A stretch of 64,000 nucleotides of DNA from Rhodobacteraceae bacterium CCMM004 (GCA_004005435.1 RZWH01000001.1:186001-250000), one strand, 5' to 3'. Shown: positions 33,157-41,809, numbered from the stretch's first letter. Numbers and translations are program-made. The notes: generated by a model from the sequence alone, not told the origin.

Positions 33157-34599
33157 ATGCCCACCGTCGCCCTCCCCTCGATCGGCACCGATGCGGCCTG
33201 GCGCGCGGCGGCTCGGGCGCATCTGGGCGCGGGCACGCCGCCCGAGGCGCTGCATTGGCAGATGGACGGCGGCGGCGATCTGTTCGCCGAACCGGCCGCA
33301 CCCTTGCCCGAAGCCGCGCCGGTCACGGTGCCCCGTGCCTTCGCCGCGCTGGCCGGCACGGTGGTCTGGCACCGCGATCCCGAGCGTTTCGCGCGGCTCT
33401 ATGCGCTGCTCTGGCGGCTCAGGACCCAGCGAGGGGCGTTGCAGGACCGGGCCGACCCCGCCGTCGCGCGGCTGTGGAAGATGGACAAGGAGGTGCACCG
33501 CGACCTGCACAAGATGCGCGCGTTCCTTCGGTTTCGCGAGATCGGGGCGCCCGACCTTCCCCGGCGCCGCTTTGCCGCATGGTTCGAGCCCGGGCACCAC
33601 ATCGTCGAGCCCATCGCGCCGTGGTTCGCCAACCGCTTCGGCGACATGGACATGGTGATCCTGACCCCCGACCTGACCCTGAGCATCGAGGATCGCCGGG
33701 TCGCGCTGTCGCCCGGACAGGCCAAACCGCCCCTGCCTGACGACGCGCATGAGGCGCTCTGGACCACGTATTTCCGCAACATCTTCAACCCCGCGCGGCT
33801 GAAGGTGAAAGCGATGCAGGCCGAGATGCCCAAGAAATACTGGAAGAACATGCCCGAGGCGTCGGCGATCCCCGATTTGATCGCCGGGGCCGAGGCGCGG
33901 GTGCGGCAGATGCAGGCGGCGGCCCCCACCCTGCCCCCCGCGCGGGCGGCCAAGATCACGGAGCGATGGATGACCGAAACGCAAGAGCCGCCTCCGGCCG
34001 ACAGTCTGGAGGCGCTGCGGCGGCAGGCCGAGGGCTGCACCCGCTGCGCGCTGCACGGCCCCGCGACGCAGGTGGTGATGGGCGAGGGACCGCGCGACGC
34101 CGATTTGATGATCGTGGGCGAGCAGCCGGGGGACCAGGAGGACCTGATGGGCCGCCCCTTTGTCGGGCCGGCGGGTCAGCTCTTCGACCGGCTGGCGGAA
34201 GAGGCGGGATTGGACCGCGCGGGCGCCTTCGTCACCAATGCAGTCAAGCATTTCAAGTTTCAGCCGCGGGGCAAGCGGCGGATCCACCAGCGGCCGGGCG
34301 CCGACGAGGTGCAGGCGTGCCGTTGGTGGCTCGACGCGGAACGCGCGCTGGTGCGGCCCAAGCTGATCCTGGCCATGGGTGCGACCGCGGCGGCCAGCCT
34401 GACCGGCACCGGCGCGGGACTCCTCAAACGCCGCGGAACGTGGGAGGCGGGGCCCGACGGCACGCCGGTGTTCCTGACCCTGCACCCCAGCTATCTGCTG
34501 CGGGTGCCGGACGCCTCGGCCCGGGCGCGTGCCACCGACGACGTGCGCGCCGACCTCGCGGCGGTACAGGCCCGGGTGCAGGCGCTCCGCGCGGCGTGA
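33157..34599 (+). CDS. udgX: DUF4130-UdgX fusion, uracil-DNA crosslinking glycosylase-like protein
   Basis: The 480-residue protein joins an N-terminal DUF4130 domain (about residues 75-245) to a family 4-like uracil-DNA glycosylase domain (about 285-475). Cys294 and Cys297 begin the iron-sulfur ligands. GEQPGDQEDLMGRPFVGPAG starts near residue 321 and KRRIH is at 373-377; in mycobacterial UdgX the histidine of this KRRIH loop bonds covalently to uracil-derived sites in DNA. The pairing with the radical SAM gene is conserved, which suggests joint processing of a modified or damaged base. What the two do together is not known to me. Confidence 0.9.
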   Translation: MPTVALPSIGTDAAWRAAARAHLGAGTPPEALHWQMDGGGDLFAEPAAPLPEAAPVTVPRAFAALAGTVVWHRDPERFARLYALLWRLRTQRGALQDRADPAVARLWKMDKEVHRDLHKMRAFLRFREIGAPDLPRRRFAAWFEPGHHIVEPIAPWFANRFGDMDMVILTPDLTLSIEDRRVALSPGQAKPPLPDDAHEALWTTYFRNIFNPARLKVKAMQAEMPKKYWKNMPEASAIPDLIAGAEARVRQMQAAAPTLPPARAAKITERWMTETQEPPPADSLEALRRQAEGCTRCALHGPATQVVMGEGPRDADLMIVGEQPGDQEDLMGRPFVGPAGQLFDRLAEEAGLDRAGAFVTNAVKHFKFQPRGKRRIHQRPGADEVQACRWWLDAERALVRPKLILAMGATAAASLTGTGAGLLKRRGTWEAGPDGTPVFLTLHPSYLLRVPDASARARATDDVRADLAAVQARVQALRAA

Positions 34600-34606
34600 A
34601 GCGGGC

Positions 34607-35608
34607 TCACCCCGCGCGGCGCCGCTCGAACATCGGGACCGCGGATGGGCCGCCGTCGTAGAAGCTGTGGCGCGCGCGCCCCGTCCCCTTGGACCGGTAG
34701 AGCGCGGCGTCGGCGTCGGCCAACAGACGGGCAGGCTCGGGCGAGGCATAAGTTTGGCTCAGCGTGGTGCCGAGGCTCGCCGAGATGCGGCAGGTCTCGC
34801 CGCGGAACACGATCGGGTCTTCGATCCGGGCGATGAGCCTGCGGGCGATCCCGTCCACTTCGGCCCGCTCCGAGATCCCCTCGAACAGCACGACGAACTC
34901 GTCCCCTCCGATCCGCGCCACATGGTCGCCCTCGCGCACCGTCTCTTGGATGCGGCGGGCGACGGTTTGCAGAACGTGGTCGCCGGCGGCGTGGCCCAGG
35001 GTGTCGTTGACCTCTTTGAACAGGTCGAGGTCGATCTGGGTCAGGGCAAAGCTGCGCCCGTCCAGCACCCGCCCCGCCAGCAGGTGGTCCAGCGCGCGAC
35101 GGTTCTTGAGCCCGGTCAGCGTGTCGGTCAGCGCCCGCTCCTCCGCCGCCGCCTGCGCCGCCTGGAGCCGGGTGATCAACTGCCGCGCCTCGTCCATGAT
35201 CGCCGAGTTCGCCTCGATCAGATAGACCATGTCGACGGTCATGTCGGTCGGCGCGAAGTCCGTGCAGGTCATACCGTATCGGCCGAGGTTCTCTAGTTCT
35301 GAGAGGCCGAGCGCCAGGTTCAGGATCCCGCCCTCGCCGCGCAGCGCCAGGAGACCGCTGAGCTGCACCGGAACCCCTTCGGCAAAGCTGAGCCGCAGAG
35401 GCTGACCGGCGGCGTCGAACAGCTCTGCCGCCGTGGCCACGTCGGGCGGCCGGTGCAGGCGGAACGCGCAGGTTGCTGGCCGGTCGATCAGCGCCCGATC
35501 CCCGGCAAGGCGGCGAAGCGCGGGGCCCGCATGGACCACCCGCCCCGCGGCATCCAGGCGCGCGTGCAGCGGGAGAAGAAGGTCGAGCGTGGCGTCGCAT
35601 CCTTTCAT
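34607..35608 (-). CDS. H-NOX-associated diguanylate cyclase (HNOBA-GGDEF)
   Basis: The 333-residue protein has an N-terminal H-NOX-associated sensory region (about 1-130), a short coiled-coil (QLITRLQAAQAAAEERAL) and a GGDEF domain with DTLTGLKNRRALDHLL and the intact catalytic loop IGGDEF. An inhibitory RxxD site (REGD) lies five residues before it. It should make cyclic di-GMP under control of the H-NOX protein encoded just upstream, whose stop is three bases before this start. Confidence 0.87.
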   Translation of the reverse strand: MKGCDATLDLLLPLHARLDAAGRVVHAGPALRRLAGDRALIDRPATCAFRLHRPPDVATAAELFDAAGQPLRLSFAEGVPVQLSGLLALRGEGGILNLALGLSELENLGRYGMTCTDFAPTDMTVDMVYLIEANSAIMDEARQLITRLQAAQAAAEERALTDTLTGLKNRRALDHLLAGRVLDGRSFALTQIDLDLFKEVNDTLGHAAGDHVLQTVARRIQETVREGDHVARIGGDEFVVLFEGISERAEVDGIARRLIARIEDPIVFRGETCRISASLGTTLSQTYASPEPARLLADADAALYRSKGTGRARHSFYDGGPSAVPMFERRRAG

Positions 35609-35611
35609 CGC

Positions 35612-36202
35612 TCACACCCTCCGCAGCGACAGATCGAACCCGCGCGAGGGCGCAAAGCTCGTGGAGAGGACCGCGATGTCCACCCGGATGTCGCCGTCCT
35701 CGGCGATCTCGGGGGCGTCGAGGAAGGCCAGCGCGCCATAATCGTCGGCCATCGCCCGCAGCACCCCCATCGCGAGCGGGACGTAGAGCGCGTGGGACGC
35801 CCCCATGCGCAGCCGATACCGCCCCTCGCCCACCTGGTGCAGGTCCAGTCGCGGCACGTCGAGATCGGGCAAGGCGAGCCGCGACCGGTCGTGCAAGTCA
35901 TTCAGAGAGTGCAGAAAATCCACGAATCCGTCGCCACCGAACCGCAACAGACGTCGCAGGCGGTGCATGTTGGGATGCGACACCAGGTAAGTGCCGAAAT
36001 CCTCCAGGATCACCGTCTGGGATTTCGACAGCCGCGCCGCGGCAGCAGCCAGGATGTCCGGCGTCACCCGGTGCGCATAGTCCAGAAACGGCTCGACGTC
36101 GGTGACGCCGATCCCCGCATCGCGCGCGATCTCCACCCAGACCTCTCGCCCGTAGGTGTCGGTCAAGAAGCTCTGCAACGAACGATTCACGATCCCGTGC
36201 AT
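35612..36202 (-). CDS. H-NOX haem NO-binding domain protein
   Basis: The 196-residue single-domain protein begins MHGIVNRSLQSFLTDTYGRE, the H-NOX opening, and has a candidate proximal haem ligand His104 in DFLHSLNDLH. At the place where the haem-propionate motif YxSxR is expected the sequence is YRLRM (residues 129-133), so Ser and Arg seem replaced. GGAGGGG lies at the correct distance before ATG 36202, which excludes a longer start. H-NOX proteins sense NO and regulate a partner, here the adjacent GGDEF protein. Confidence 0.85.
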   Translation of the reverse strand: MHGIVNRSLQSFLTDTYGREVWVEIARDAGIGVTDVEPFLDYAHRVTPDILAAAAARLSKSQTVILEDFGTYLVSHPNMHRLRRLLRFGGDGFVDFLHSLNDLHDRSRLALPDLDVPRLDLHQVGEGRYRLRMGASHALYVPLAMGVLRAMADDYGALAFLDAPEIAEDGDIRVDIAVLSTSFAPSRGFDLSLRRV

Positions 36203-36279
36203 AGCGCGGTCCCCTCCGTTCGCCCCCATGACAGGGCACGCTAGGAGCTGAACCTTAAGATTCCGCTTAAGCCGGCGGC

Positions 36280-37836
36280 TCAGAAGTCGGTGGGCGCGCC
36301 GCCCTCGGCCTTGCGCCGGGCAACGAAGTCGGCGAGCGCGTCGCGCACCCCTTCGTCCATCGGCGGCGGCTCGAAGCCGTCGATGATCTCGCGCGCAAGA
36401 CGGCCGGCGCGTTCGGCGGTCCAGGCGCCCCCCGCCAGGCGCCAGCCCTCGTAGTTGCGCCAATCCGACAGAAACGGCTGATAGAACGCAGTGGTATAGC
36501 GGTCCTGGGTGTGCTGGAGGCCAAAGAAGTGGCCCTGCCCGCCCACCTCGGCGATGGCGTCGAGGGCGATCTCGTCGGGCCCCGTGGCCCAGAGCACGGG
36601 GTCGCAGTAGCGCTGAATCTGCTGGAGCAGTTCGCAATCCATGAGGAACTTCTCGGGGCTGGCGATCAGTCCGCCTTCGAGCCACCCGGCGGCGTGGTAG
36701 ACCATATTGGCGCCCGACTGCACCGCCGACCACAGGCTGTTGGCCGTCTCCCACATCGCCTGGCCGTCGGGGACGTTGGCGGCGCAGACGCCAGAGGCGC
36801 GCATGGGCAGGCCGTAGAACCGCGCCATCTGCCCGGTCATCTGGGTCGCGCGCATGTATTCGGGGGTGCCGAAGGCGGGCGCCCCGGACTTCATGTCGAC
36901 GTTGGAGGTAAAGGTGCCGATGGCGCAGGCACAGCCCGGCGCGACGTATTGGAACAGCGCGATCGCACACAGCGCCTCGGCGATGGACTGCGCCACGGCA
37001 CCGGCCAGGGTGACGGGCGCCATCGCGCCCGCCAGGGTGAAGGGCGTCACCACCACCGCCTGACCGCGGCGGATCAGCCGCAGGCAGCCGTCGATCATCG
37101 GCCAGTCGTGCTTGAGCGGCGAGGTGGAGTTGATGTTGGTGTACATCCGCGGCGTGGCGGCAAAGTCGTCGTGGCTCAGCCCTGCGGCGATGCGCACCAT
37201 CTCCATCACGTCCTCGACCCGCTCGGAGCCCAGCGAATAGGCGTGGGCGACCTTGTCGGTCAGCGTGAGCTTGTCGAAGAGGACGTCGAGATGGCGGATG
37301 CTGGGATGCAGGTCCACCGGCTCGACCGGATAGCCGCCGACGAAGTGGATGCAGTTGAAATACTGGCTGAGCTTGATCAGGTCGCGGCAGGTCTCGCGCG
37401 TGCCGGGGCGCTTGCCCCCGTCGACGTCCCAATAGTTCGGCGGTGACGAGACGTTGCCGAACAGCATCTGCCGCCCGCCGACGGTCAGGCGGCGGTCGGG
37501 ATTGCGCGGCGTGAGGGTAAAGCTGGCGGGCGCCCGCCCCACCATCTCCATGACGAACTCGCGGTCCATGCGCACGGTCACGCCCTCGATCCGGCAGCCG
37601 GCCCTGCGCAGGATCTCCACGGCCTCCTCGTTCAGGAACTCGACGCCGATCTCTTCGAGGATGCGCATCGCGCCGTCGTGGATCGCCGCCACGCCCTCTT
37701 CGCCCAAGGGCTCGGTGGGGCGGTCGGGGTTGACCGGCGGCGCCCAGGGCATTTGCGCGATGGTCTCGCCCGTCCGGCGGCCGGTATTGCCGGCGCGACC
37801 CCCCGAGCGGCGGCGGCGCGTCGATGTCTCGGCCAT
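36280..37836 (-). CDS. Trimethylamine methyltransferase family protein (MttB-like, non-pyrrolysine)
   Basis: The 518-residue protein is full length for the MttB superfamily and has no in-frame amber codon, so it belongs to the non-pyrrolysine branch, some members of which demethylate glycine betaine or other quaternary amines. Typical segments are NVSSPPNYWD, HPSIRHLDVLFDKLTLTDK and MVYHAAGWLEGGLIASPEKF. The N-terminus (RRRRSGGRAGNTGRR) is basic. These enzymes hand a methyl group to a corrinoid protein; none is encoded here. Start ATG 37836 follows GAGAGGAG. Confidence 0.88.
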   Translation of the reverse strand: MAETSTRRRRSGGRAGNTGRRTGETIAQMPWAPPVNPDRPTEPLGEEGVAAIHDGAMRILEEIGVEFLNEEAVEILRRAGCRIEGVTVRMDREFVMEMVGRAPASFTLTPRNPDRRLTVGGRQMLFGNVSSPPNYWDVDGGKRPGTRETCRDLIKLSQYFNCIHFVGGYPVEPVDLHPSIRHLDVLFDKLTLTDKVAHAYSLGSERVEDVMEMVRIAAGLSHDDFAATPRMYTNINSTSPLKHDWPMIDGCLRLIRRGQAVVVTPFTLAGAMAPVTLAGAVAQSIAEALCAIALFQYVAPGCACAIGTFTSNVDMKSGAPAFGTPEYMRATQMTGQMARFYGLPMRASGVCAANVPDGQAMWETANSLWSAVQSGANMVYHAAGWLEGGLIASPEKFLMDCELLQQIQRYCDPVLWATGPDEIALDAIAEVGGQGHFFGLQHTQDRYTTAFYQPFLSDWRNYEGWRLAGGAWTAERAGRLAREIIDGFEPPPMDEGVRDALADFVARRKAEGGAPTDF

Positions 37837-37902
37837 GGCGGGCTCCTCTCGTGGGGTCCCGCCCAGCAAACGGCACCCGGCGCCCCCGCGCCGGACCGAT
37901 TG

Positions 37903-37917
37903 CGACATCCCTTGTCG
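37903..37917. promoter_or_regulatory. Short inverted repeat upstream of the mttB-like gene
   Basis: CGACA-TCCCT-TGTCG is a perfect five-base inverted repeat 67 bases upstream of the methyltransferase start. It may be a regulator site; such short repeats also arise by chance. Confidence 0.25.
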
Positions 37918-37943
37918 TTTTGTGCGCCCCGGCCCCGCGGCCC

Positions 37944-38699
37944 CTAGAGACCCAGCCAGGACGGCAGGTCGCCGATGTCGCGCAGGACCGCCGCGGCGTG
38001 GGGGGCGAGCGTCTGCGCCTCGGCCGGTCCGGTGAGCACCGCCACCGGCACCGCCCCCGCCGCGCGGGCCGCCGCCATGTCGGTCAGGCTGTCGCCCACC
38101 ATCGCCACTCGGTCGGACCGCGCCCCGGTGTGCCGCACGAAGGCGCGGATCGGGCCCGGATCGGGCTTGGCGCCATGGCCGCTGTCGCAGCCCAGGATCA
38201 GGGAAAATCGGTCGGCGACTCCGGCGCGCTCCAGATGGGTCCGCGCCACCGCCTCCGCGTCGTTGGTGGCCACGCCCAGGATCAGCCCTGCCGCCAGCAG
38301 CCGGTCGAGCAGAGCGGCGAGCGGCACCGCGGGCACCTGCGGCGTCGCCTCGGCCAGGGCGTCCATCCGCGCCACCAGCGGCCCCGCGCCCCACGCGGGC
38401 AGGTGCGGGAGGAGACGCGCGGCCGCCTCCTGCGCGGTCGCCGCGATCACTGGACTGTCGGGGTCGTAGCGGCCCGCCTCCGGGTCGTAGCCCAGCGTGC
38501 TGAAGAGGCGCGCGGCCAAGGCCGCATCGCCGTCGGCCAGGTCGGCGACCAGCGCCTCGGCATACCCCCCCCAACTCGCGGTAAAGTCGAACAGCGTGCC
38601 ATCCTTGTCGAACAGCACCGCTGCAAAACCGCCCTGCCCCGCGACCGCAGCCATACGTTCGGAAGCGTTGACTTTCGCGCCGGTTGTGTCACTGGACAT
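37944..38699 (-). CDS. HAD-family phosphatase (phosphoglycolate phosphatase-like)
   Basis: The 251-residue protein has HAD motif I FDKDGT with Asp31 and Asp33, motif II in GVATND, a lysine in HGAKPDPGPI and motif IV VGDSLTDM. These define a haloacid dehalogenase phosphatase with a helical C1 cap, like Gph. The substrate is not determined. An internal ATG at codon 16 could also be the start. It is transcribed away from the MarR gene, with only four bases between the two start codons. Confidence 0.85.
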   Translation of the reverse strand: MSSDTTGAKVNASERMAAVAGQGGFAAVLFDKDGTLFDFTASWGGYAEALVADLADGDAALAARLFSTLGYDPEAGRYDPDSPVIAATAQEAAARLLPHLPAWGAGPLVARMDALAEATPQVPAVPLAALLDRLLAAGLILGVATNDAEAVARTHLERAGVADRFSLILGCDSGHGAKPDPGPIRAFVRHTGARSDRVAMVGDSLTDMAAARAAGAVPVAVLTGPAEAQTLAPHAAAVLRDIGDLPSWLGL

Positions 38700-38703
38700 A
38701 GCT

Positions 38704-39159
38704 ATGCCTCCTCGCGTCGACTATTCTCTGCATTCCTCCCTCGGCTATCGCCTGTCGCTCGCCGCGCGGCTGCAAGAGCGGCGGCTGGACGACGGGCTGA
38801 AGCCTCTGGGTCTCACGCGGGTCACCTGGTGCGTGCTCTTGGCGCTGGGACCTGGGGGCTGCCGCAAGCCGTCGGAGATCGCCCGCTTCATCGGCATCGA
38901 CCGCACCGCGACGTCGCGCGCCCTGCGGCAGCTCGAAGCCGCCGGCCTGATCAGCCGCAGCAGCGGCGACGGCGACCGCCGCACCACCGTCGTTGCGCTC
39001 ACCGAGGCGGGGCACGAGACGCTGGCCCAGGGCGTGCCGATCGCGCAAGGAAACGCGCGGGCTCTGAAGTACAAGCTGACGGCCGACGAATGGCAGCAGA
39101 TGTCCGACCTGCTCGCCCGCCTGATCGAGGGCGAATCGCAAGACCTCCCCCGCTTCTGA
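38704..39159 (+). CDS. MarR-family transcriptional regulator
   Basis: The 151-residue protein has the MarR winged helix with GCRKPSEIARFIGIDRTATSRALRQLEAAGLI and the wing SGDGDRRTTVVALTEAG. It should act as a dimeric repressor or activator. The start ATG 38704 is four bases from the divergent HAD start, so each gene's promoter must lie within the other's coding region. A C-terminal acidic tail follows the last helix. Confidence 0.88.
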   Translation: MPPRVDYSLHSSLGYRLSLAARLQERRLDDGLKPLGLTRVTWCVLLALGPGGCRKPSEIARFIGIDRTATSRALRQLEAAGLISRSSGDGDRRTTVVALTEAGHETLAQGVPIAQGNARALKYKLTADEWQQMSDLLARLIEGESQDLPRF

Positions 39160-39167
39160 GCCGGGCC

Positions 39168-39446
39168 TCACGTCCAGTGGACCTGCGCCCCGCCCGGCAG
39201 CGCCACCCGCGCCCGCAGAGGCGCGTCGTAGGGCAGACCGCGCGCGTCGCAGAACGCGACCACCCAAGCATCGTCCATGGTCAGAAAGTCCAGAACCGCG
39301 CCCAGCACGTCCGCCTCCGCGGCGCGGGTGCGCAGGTCCGCGGCGGTCAGGCCAGAGGCGCCCATGAACACGCCCAACAGGTCGTCGGTCGCCGCCAACC
39401 ACTCCAGCGCCGCCGCCGCCACCGCCTCGGCGCGGTCCTGCCGCAT
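39168..39446 (-). CDS. DUF3572-family protein
   Basis: The 92-residue protein has the DUF3572 pattern AVAAAALEWLAATDDLLGVFMGASGL and VLDFLTMDDAWVVAFCDARGLPYDA. The family is limited mainly to alphaproteobacteria, often next to pleD, and has no known function. ATG 39446 is chosen because GGGGAG lies eight bases upstream; a GTG nine bases earlier is too close to that site. It is divergent from the PleD-like gene. Confidence 0.75.
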   Translation of the reverse strand: MRQDRAEAVAAAALEWLAATDDLLGVFMGASGLTAADLRTRAAEADVLGAVLDFLTMDDAWVVAFCDARGLPYDAPLRARVALPGGAQVHWT

Positions 39447-39543
39447 CTCCCGCACTCCCCGCTGTCGTCGAAAGGGTTTCTTAACACTTCTGACCGACTT
39501 TCTTAACCGACGACAACACTTTTACTAAATTCGGCGGTGCTCG

Positions 39544-40938
39544 ATGGCGCGGCGACTGGTGCTGATACATGGATCCGCGACCGAGCGGATCGCCCTCAAG
39601 GCGCTCCTGGCCCCGGCCCGCTATGCGGTCCGCACGGCTGCGACGCTGGAGGCGGCCGAGGCGATCCTGGCACAGACCCCTAGCGATCTGATCTTGGTGG
39701 ACGCCGCGGTGCTTTCGGCCGATCCCGACGCGGTCTTGGGGCGGCTGCGCGCCGCGGCGGGGGGCGAGCGGCTGCCGGTGATCGGCCTCGCCGACGGGCC
39801 CGCGCCCGAGATGCGACTGGCGGCGGTCCGGGCCGGGGCCGAGGACTGCGTGCATCGGCCGTTCGGGGGCGGCTGGCTCCTGGCGCGGATCCGCAGCGCT
39901 CTGCGTAACAGCGAGACACGGCTGGAACTCGCGCGCCGCACCGCCGCGGCGGCCGAGGCGGGGTTCGCCGAGGATGCCGCCGCCTTCGCCGGGCCGGGGC
40001 GCGCCGCGCTGGTCGCAGAGCCTGGCGAGGGCCCGATCGGGCGGCTGCCCGCGATCCGCCGGGCGCTGGGTCAGCCCTTGACCCTGCTCAGGCCGGGCGA
40101 GGCGCTGGACCCCAGCCCGGACCGCCCCGCGCCCGAGGCGCTGCTCCTGGCCATGGGCCCGGCGCCCGAGGCCACGCTGTCGCTTCTGTCGGAGCTGCGC
40201 AGCCACGGGCCGACCCGCCACGCCGGGATCGTCGTCCTGCACCCCCCAGCGCTGCGCGAGGCGGCGGCACAGGCGCTGGACCTCGGCGCCTCGGACCTCT
40301 GCGAAGCCGCGGCGGCCCCGGCCGAGATCGCCGCGCGCCTCGACATCCAGATCCGGCGCAAGCGCGAGGGCGACCGCCTGCGCGAGAGCATCGACCGCGG
40401 CCTGCGCCTGGCCGCCACCGACCCCCTGACCGGCCTCTACAACCGCCGCTACGCACTCAACCACATGGCCGATCTGACGGCGCGGAGCCGGGCGGCGGGG
40501 GGGGGCCTGACCGCGATGGCCATCGACCTCGACCACTTCAAGTCGGTGAACGACGGCCACGGTCACGCCGCAGGCGACGCCGTGCTGGTCGAGGTGGCGC
40601 GGCGCCTGCGCGACGATCTGCGCGCCGGCGATCTGGTGGCGCGGCTCGGGGGCGAGGAGTTCCTGGTGGTCACCCGCGACGAGGACACCGCCACCGCCCA
40701 TGCCCTGGCCGAGCGGTTGCGGATGCGGATCGCGGGGCTGCCCGTGACGCTGCCCTGTGGGGCGTCGCTCACGGTCACTGCCAGCATCGGCGTCGCGGTC
40801 ACCGCGCCCCCGCCCGCCCCCTCGGACCTCATCGACCGCGCCGACCTGGCGCTCTACGCCGCCAAGCGGGCGGGCCGCGACCGGGTCCGACTCTGGCCCG
40901 GCCCCGAAGCGCCGCACGCCGCCACCGACGCCGCCTGA
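39544..40938 (+). CDS. PleD-like diguanylate cyclase with two degenerate receiver domains
   Basis: The 464-residue protein follows the PleD order: receiver (about 1-125), receiver-like adaptor (about 150-275) and GGDEF (about 295-455). The cyclase domain is intact, with DPLTGLYNRRYALNHM, GGEEF and an RxxD inhibitory site (RAGD) five residues before it. In the first receiver the acidic pair after the first strand is HGS, and the conserved lysine region is VHRPFG, although an aspartate remains in LILVDAAVL. Phosphorylation may therefore be lost or altered. Cell-cycle or motility control by c-di-GMP is the family role. Confidence 0.83.
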   Translation: MARRLVLIHGSATERIALKALLAPARYAVRTAATLEAAEAILAQTPSDLILVDAAVLSADPDAVLGRLRAAAGGERLPVIGLADGPAPEMRLAAVRAGAEDCVHRPFGGGWLLARIRSALRNSETRLELARRTAAAAEAGFAEDAAAFAGPGRAALVAEPGEGPIGRLPAIRRALGQPLTLLRPGEALDPSPDRPAPEALLLAMGPAPEATLSLLSELRSHGPTRHAGIVVLHPPALREAAAQALDLGASDLCEAAAAPAEIAARLDIQIRRKREGDRLRESIDRGLRLAATDPLTGLYNRRYALNHMADLTARSRAAGGGLTAMAIDLDHFKSVNDGHGHAAGDAVLVEVARRLRDDLRAGDLVARLGGEEFLVVTRDEDTATAHALAERLRMRIAGLPVTLPCGASLTVTASIGVAVTAPPPAPSDLIDRADLALYAAKRAGRDRVRLWPGPEAPHAATDAA

Positions 40939-40951
40939 GTCCCGCGGCCCG

Positions 40952-41437
40952 TCAGCGCCGCTGCGGCCGCTTGAGCGAGCGGTCCAACCGCTCGGCATAG
41001 GCCCGGCGCCCGGCGGGCGACAACCCGGCGAGGTGATCGAGGATCAGCTCCTCGCCCAGGGCCTGCCGGTCCGAGGCGGCCTGGCGGGTCTCGGCGATGG
41101 CCGCGCGCACAGCCTCGCGGTCGAACGGTTCGGCCACGATCAGGGCCAACAGCCGCTCGAACCGGGCCCGCAGCTCGGCGCGGTTGCGCGTGAACGGCCC
41201 CGCCTCGTCGCGGTAGCGGCGCAACACCTCGCGGCGGTCGTCGGGGTCGAGCGCCATCAGATAGGGGGTCGGCGCGACGCCCCTGGGCGGGCGCAGCTCG
41301 CCCCGCGGCCGGTCGGGGCCGTGATCGCCGTGGCGCGCCCACCACGCGCCGACGGCGACGCCTGCCACCGCGAGGTTCAGCGCCAGGGACAGGGCCAGGG
41401 CGATCCGCAGGCCGCGGCCGGAGGAGCTCTCGGCCAT
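40952..41437 (-). CDS. Periplasmic heavy-metal-sensor-like protein (CpxP/ZraP type)
   Basis: The 161-residue protein has one N-terminal membrane span (about residues 11-30) and a helical, charge-rich periplasmic part with repeated Arg/Glu heptads, for example DDRREVLRRYRDEAGPFTRNR. This matches the periplasmic metal-sensor family related to CpxP and ZraP, involved in envelope stress. It is the third gene of a sigma/anti-sigma unit, three bases after the preceding stop, so it may be part of the signal input. Confidence 0.75.
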   Translation of the reverse strand: MAESSSGRGLRIALALSLALNLAVAGVAVGAWWARHGDHGPDRPRGELRPPRGVAPTPYLMALDPDDRREVLRRYRDEAGPFTRNRAELRARFERLLALIVAEPFDREAVRAAIAETRQAASDRQALGEELILDHLAGLSPAGRRAYAERLDRSLKRPQRR

Positions 41438-41440
41438 CGC

Positions 41441-41809
41441 TCAGCCCTCGACAGCCAGGTCGCCCAGACCCGGCATCAGATCGACCAGGTCGAAGCCCGC
41501 GCCGGCGGCGCCGTCCACGGACGGGGGCAGCACCAGGTCGGGCGCGGCCATGCCGATCCAGAGCCCCGCCACCGCGGCCGAGGCCAGACCGGCCACCGCG
41601 GGCCAGCCCCCGATGGCGGCCACCAGCACGCCCAGCCGCCCGCGCAGGATCCGGCGCGTCCGCCGGGCGGGCGGCGCCGGGCAGGCGGCATCGGCGTCGG
41701 CCGCCAGCCGCGCCAGAAAGGCGTCCGAGGCGGCCGGCGGCGACCGCCGCGCGGCGCCGAACAGCGCCTCCAGATCGGGGGCCCCGGGGGGTGGGGGTCT
41801 CTCAGCCAT
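41441..41809 (-). CDS. Putative anti-sigma factor, single-span
   Basis: This 122-residue protein has a cytoplasmic N-terminal part (DLEALFGAARRSPPAASDAFLARLAADA), one membrane span (about residues 63-90) and a short periplasmic tail. Its position immediately after an ECF sigma gene, with an eight-base overlap, is the main argument for anti-sigma function. No zinc-binding HxxxCxxC motif is visible, so it is not of the ZAS class. Confidence 0.6.
   Translation of the reverse strand: MAERPPPPGAPDLEALFGAARRSPPAASDAFLARLAADADAACPAPPARRTRRILRGRLGVLVAAIGGWPAVAGLASAAVAGLWIGMAAPDLVLPPSVDGAAGAGFDLVDLMPGLGDLAVEG

Noticed and set aside
36203-37876. Extension of the H-NOX frame upstream through the mttB region
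   Set aside because: ATG 36202 with a good ribosome binding site gives the canonical H-NOX N-terminus; the rest is mttB in another frame.
39477-39508. Two TTAA motifs upstream of the PleD-like gene as a CtrA box
   Set aside because: Spacing is 18 bases, not the seven expected for TTAA-N7-TTAA.
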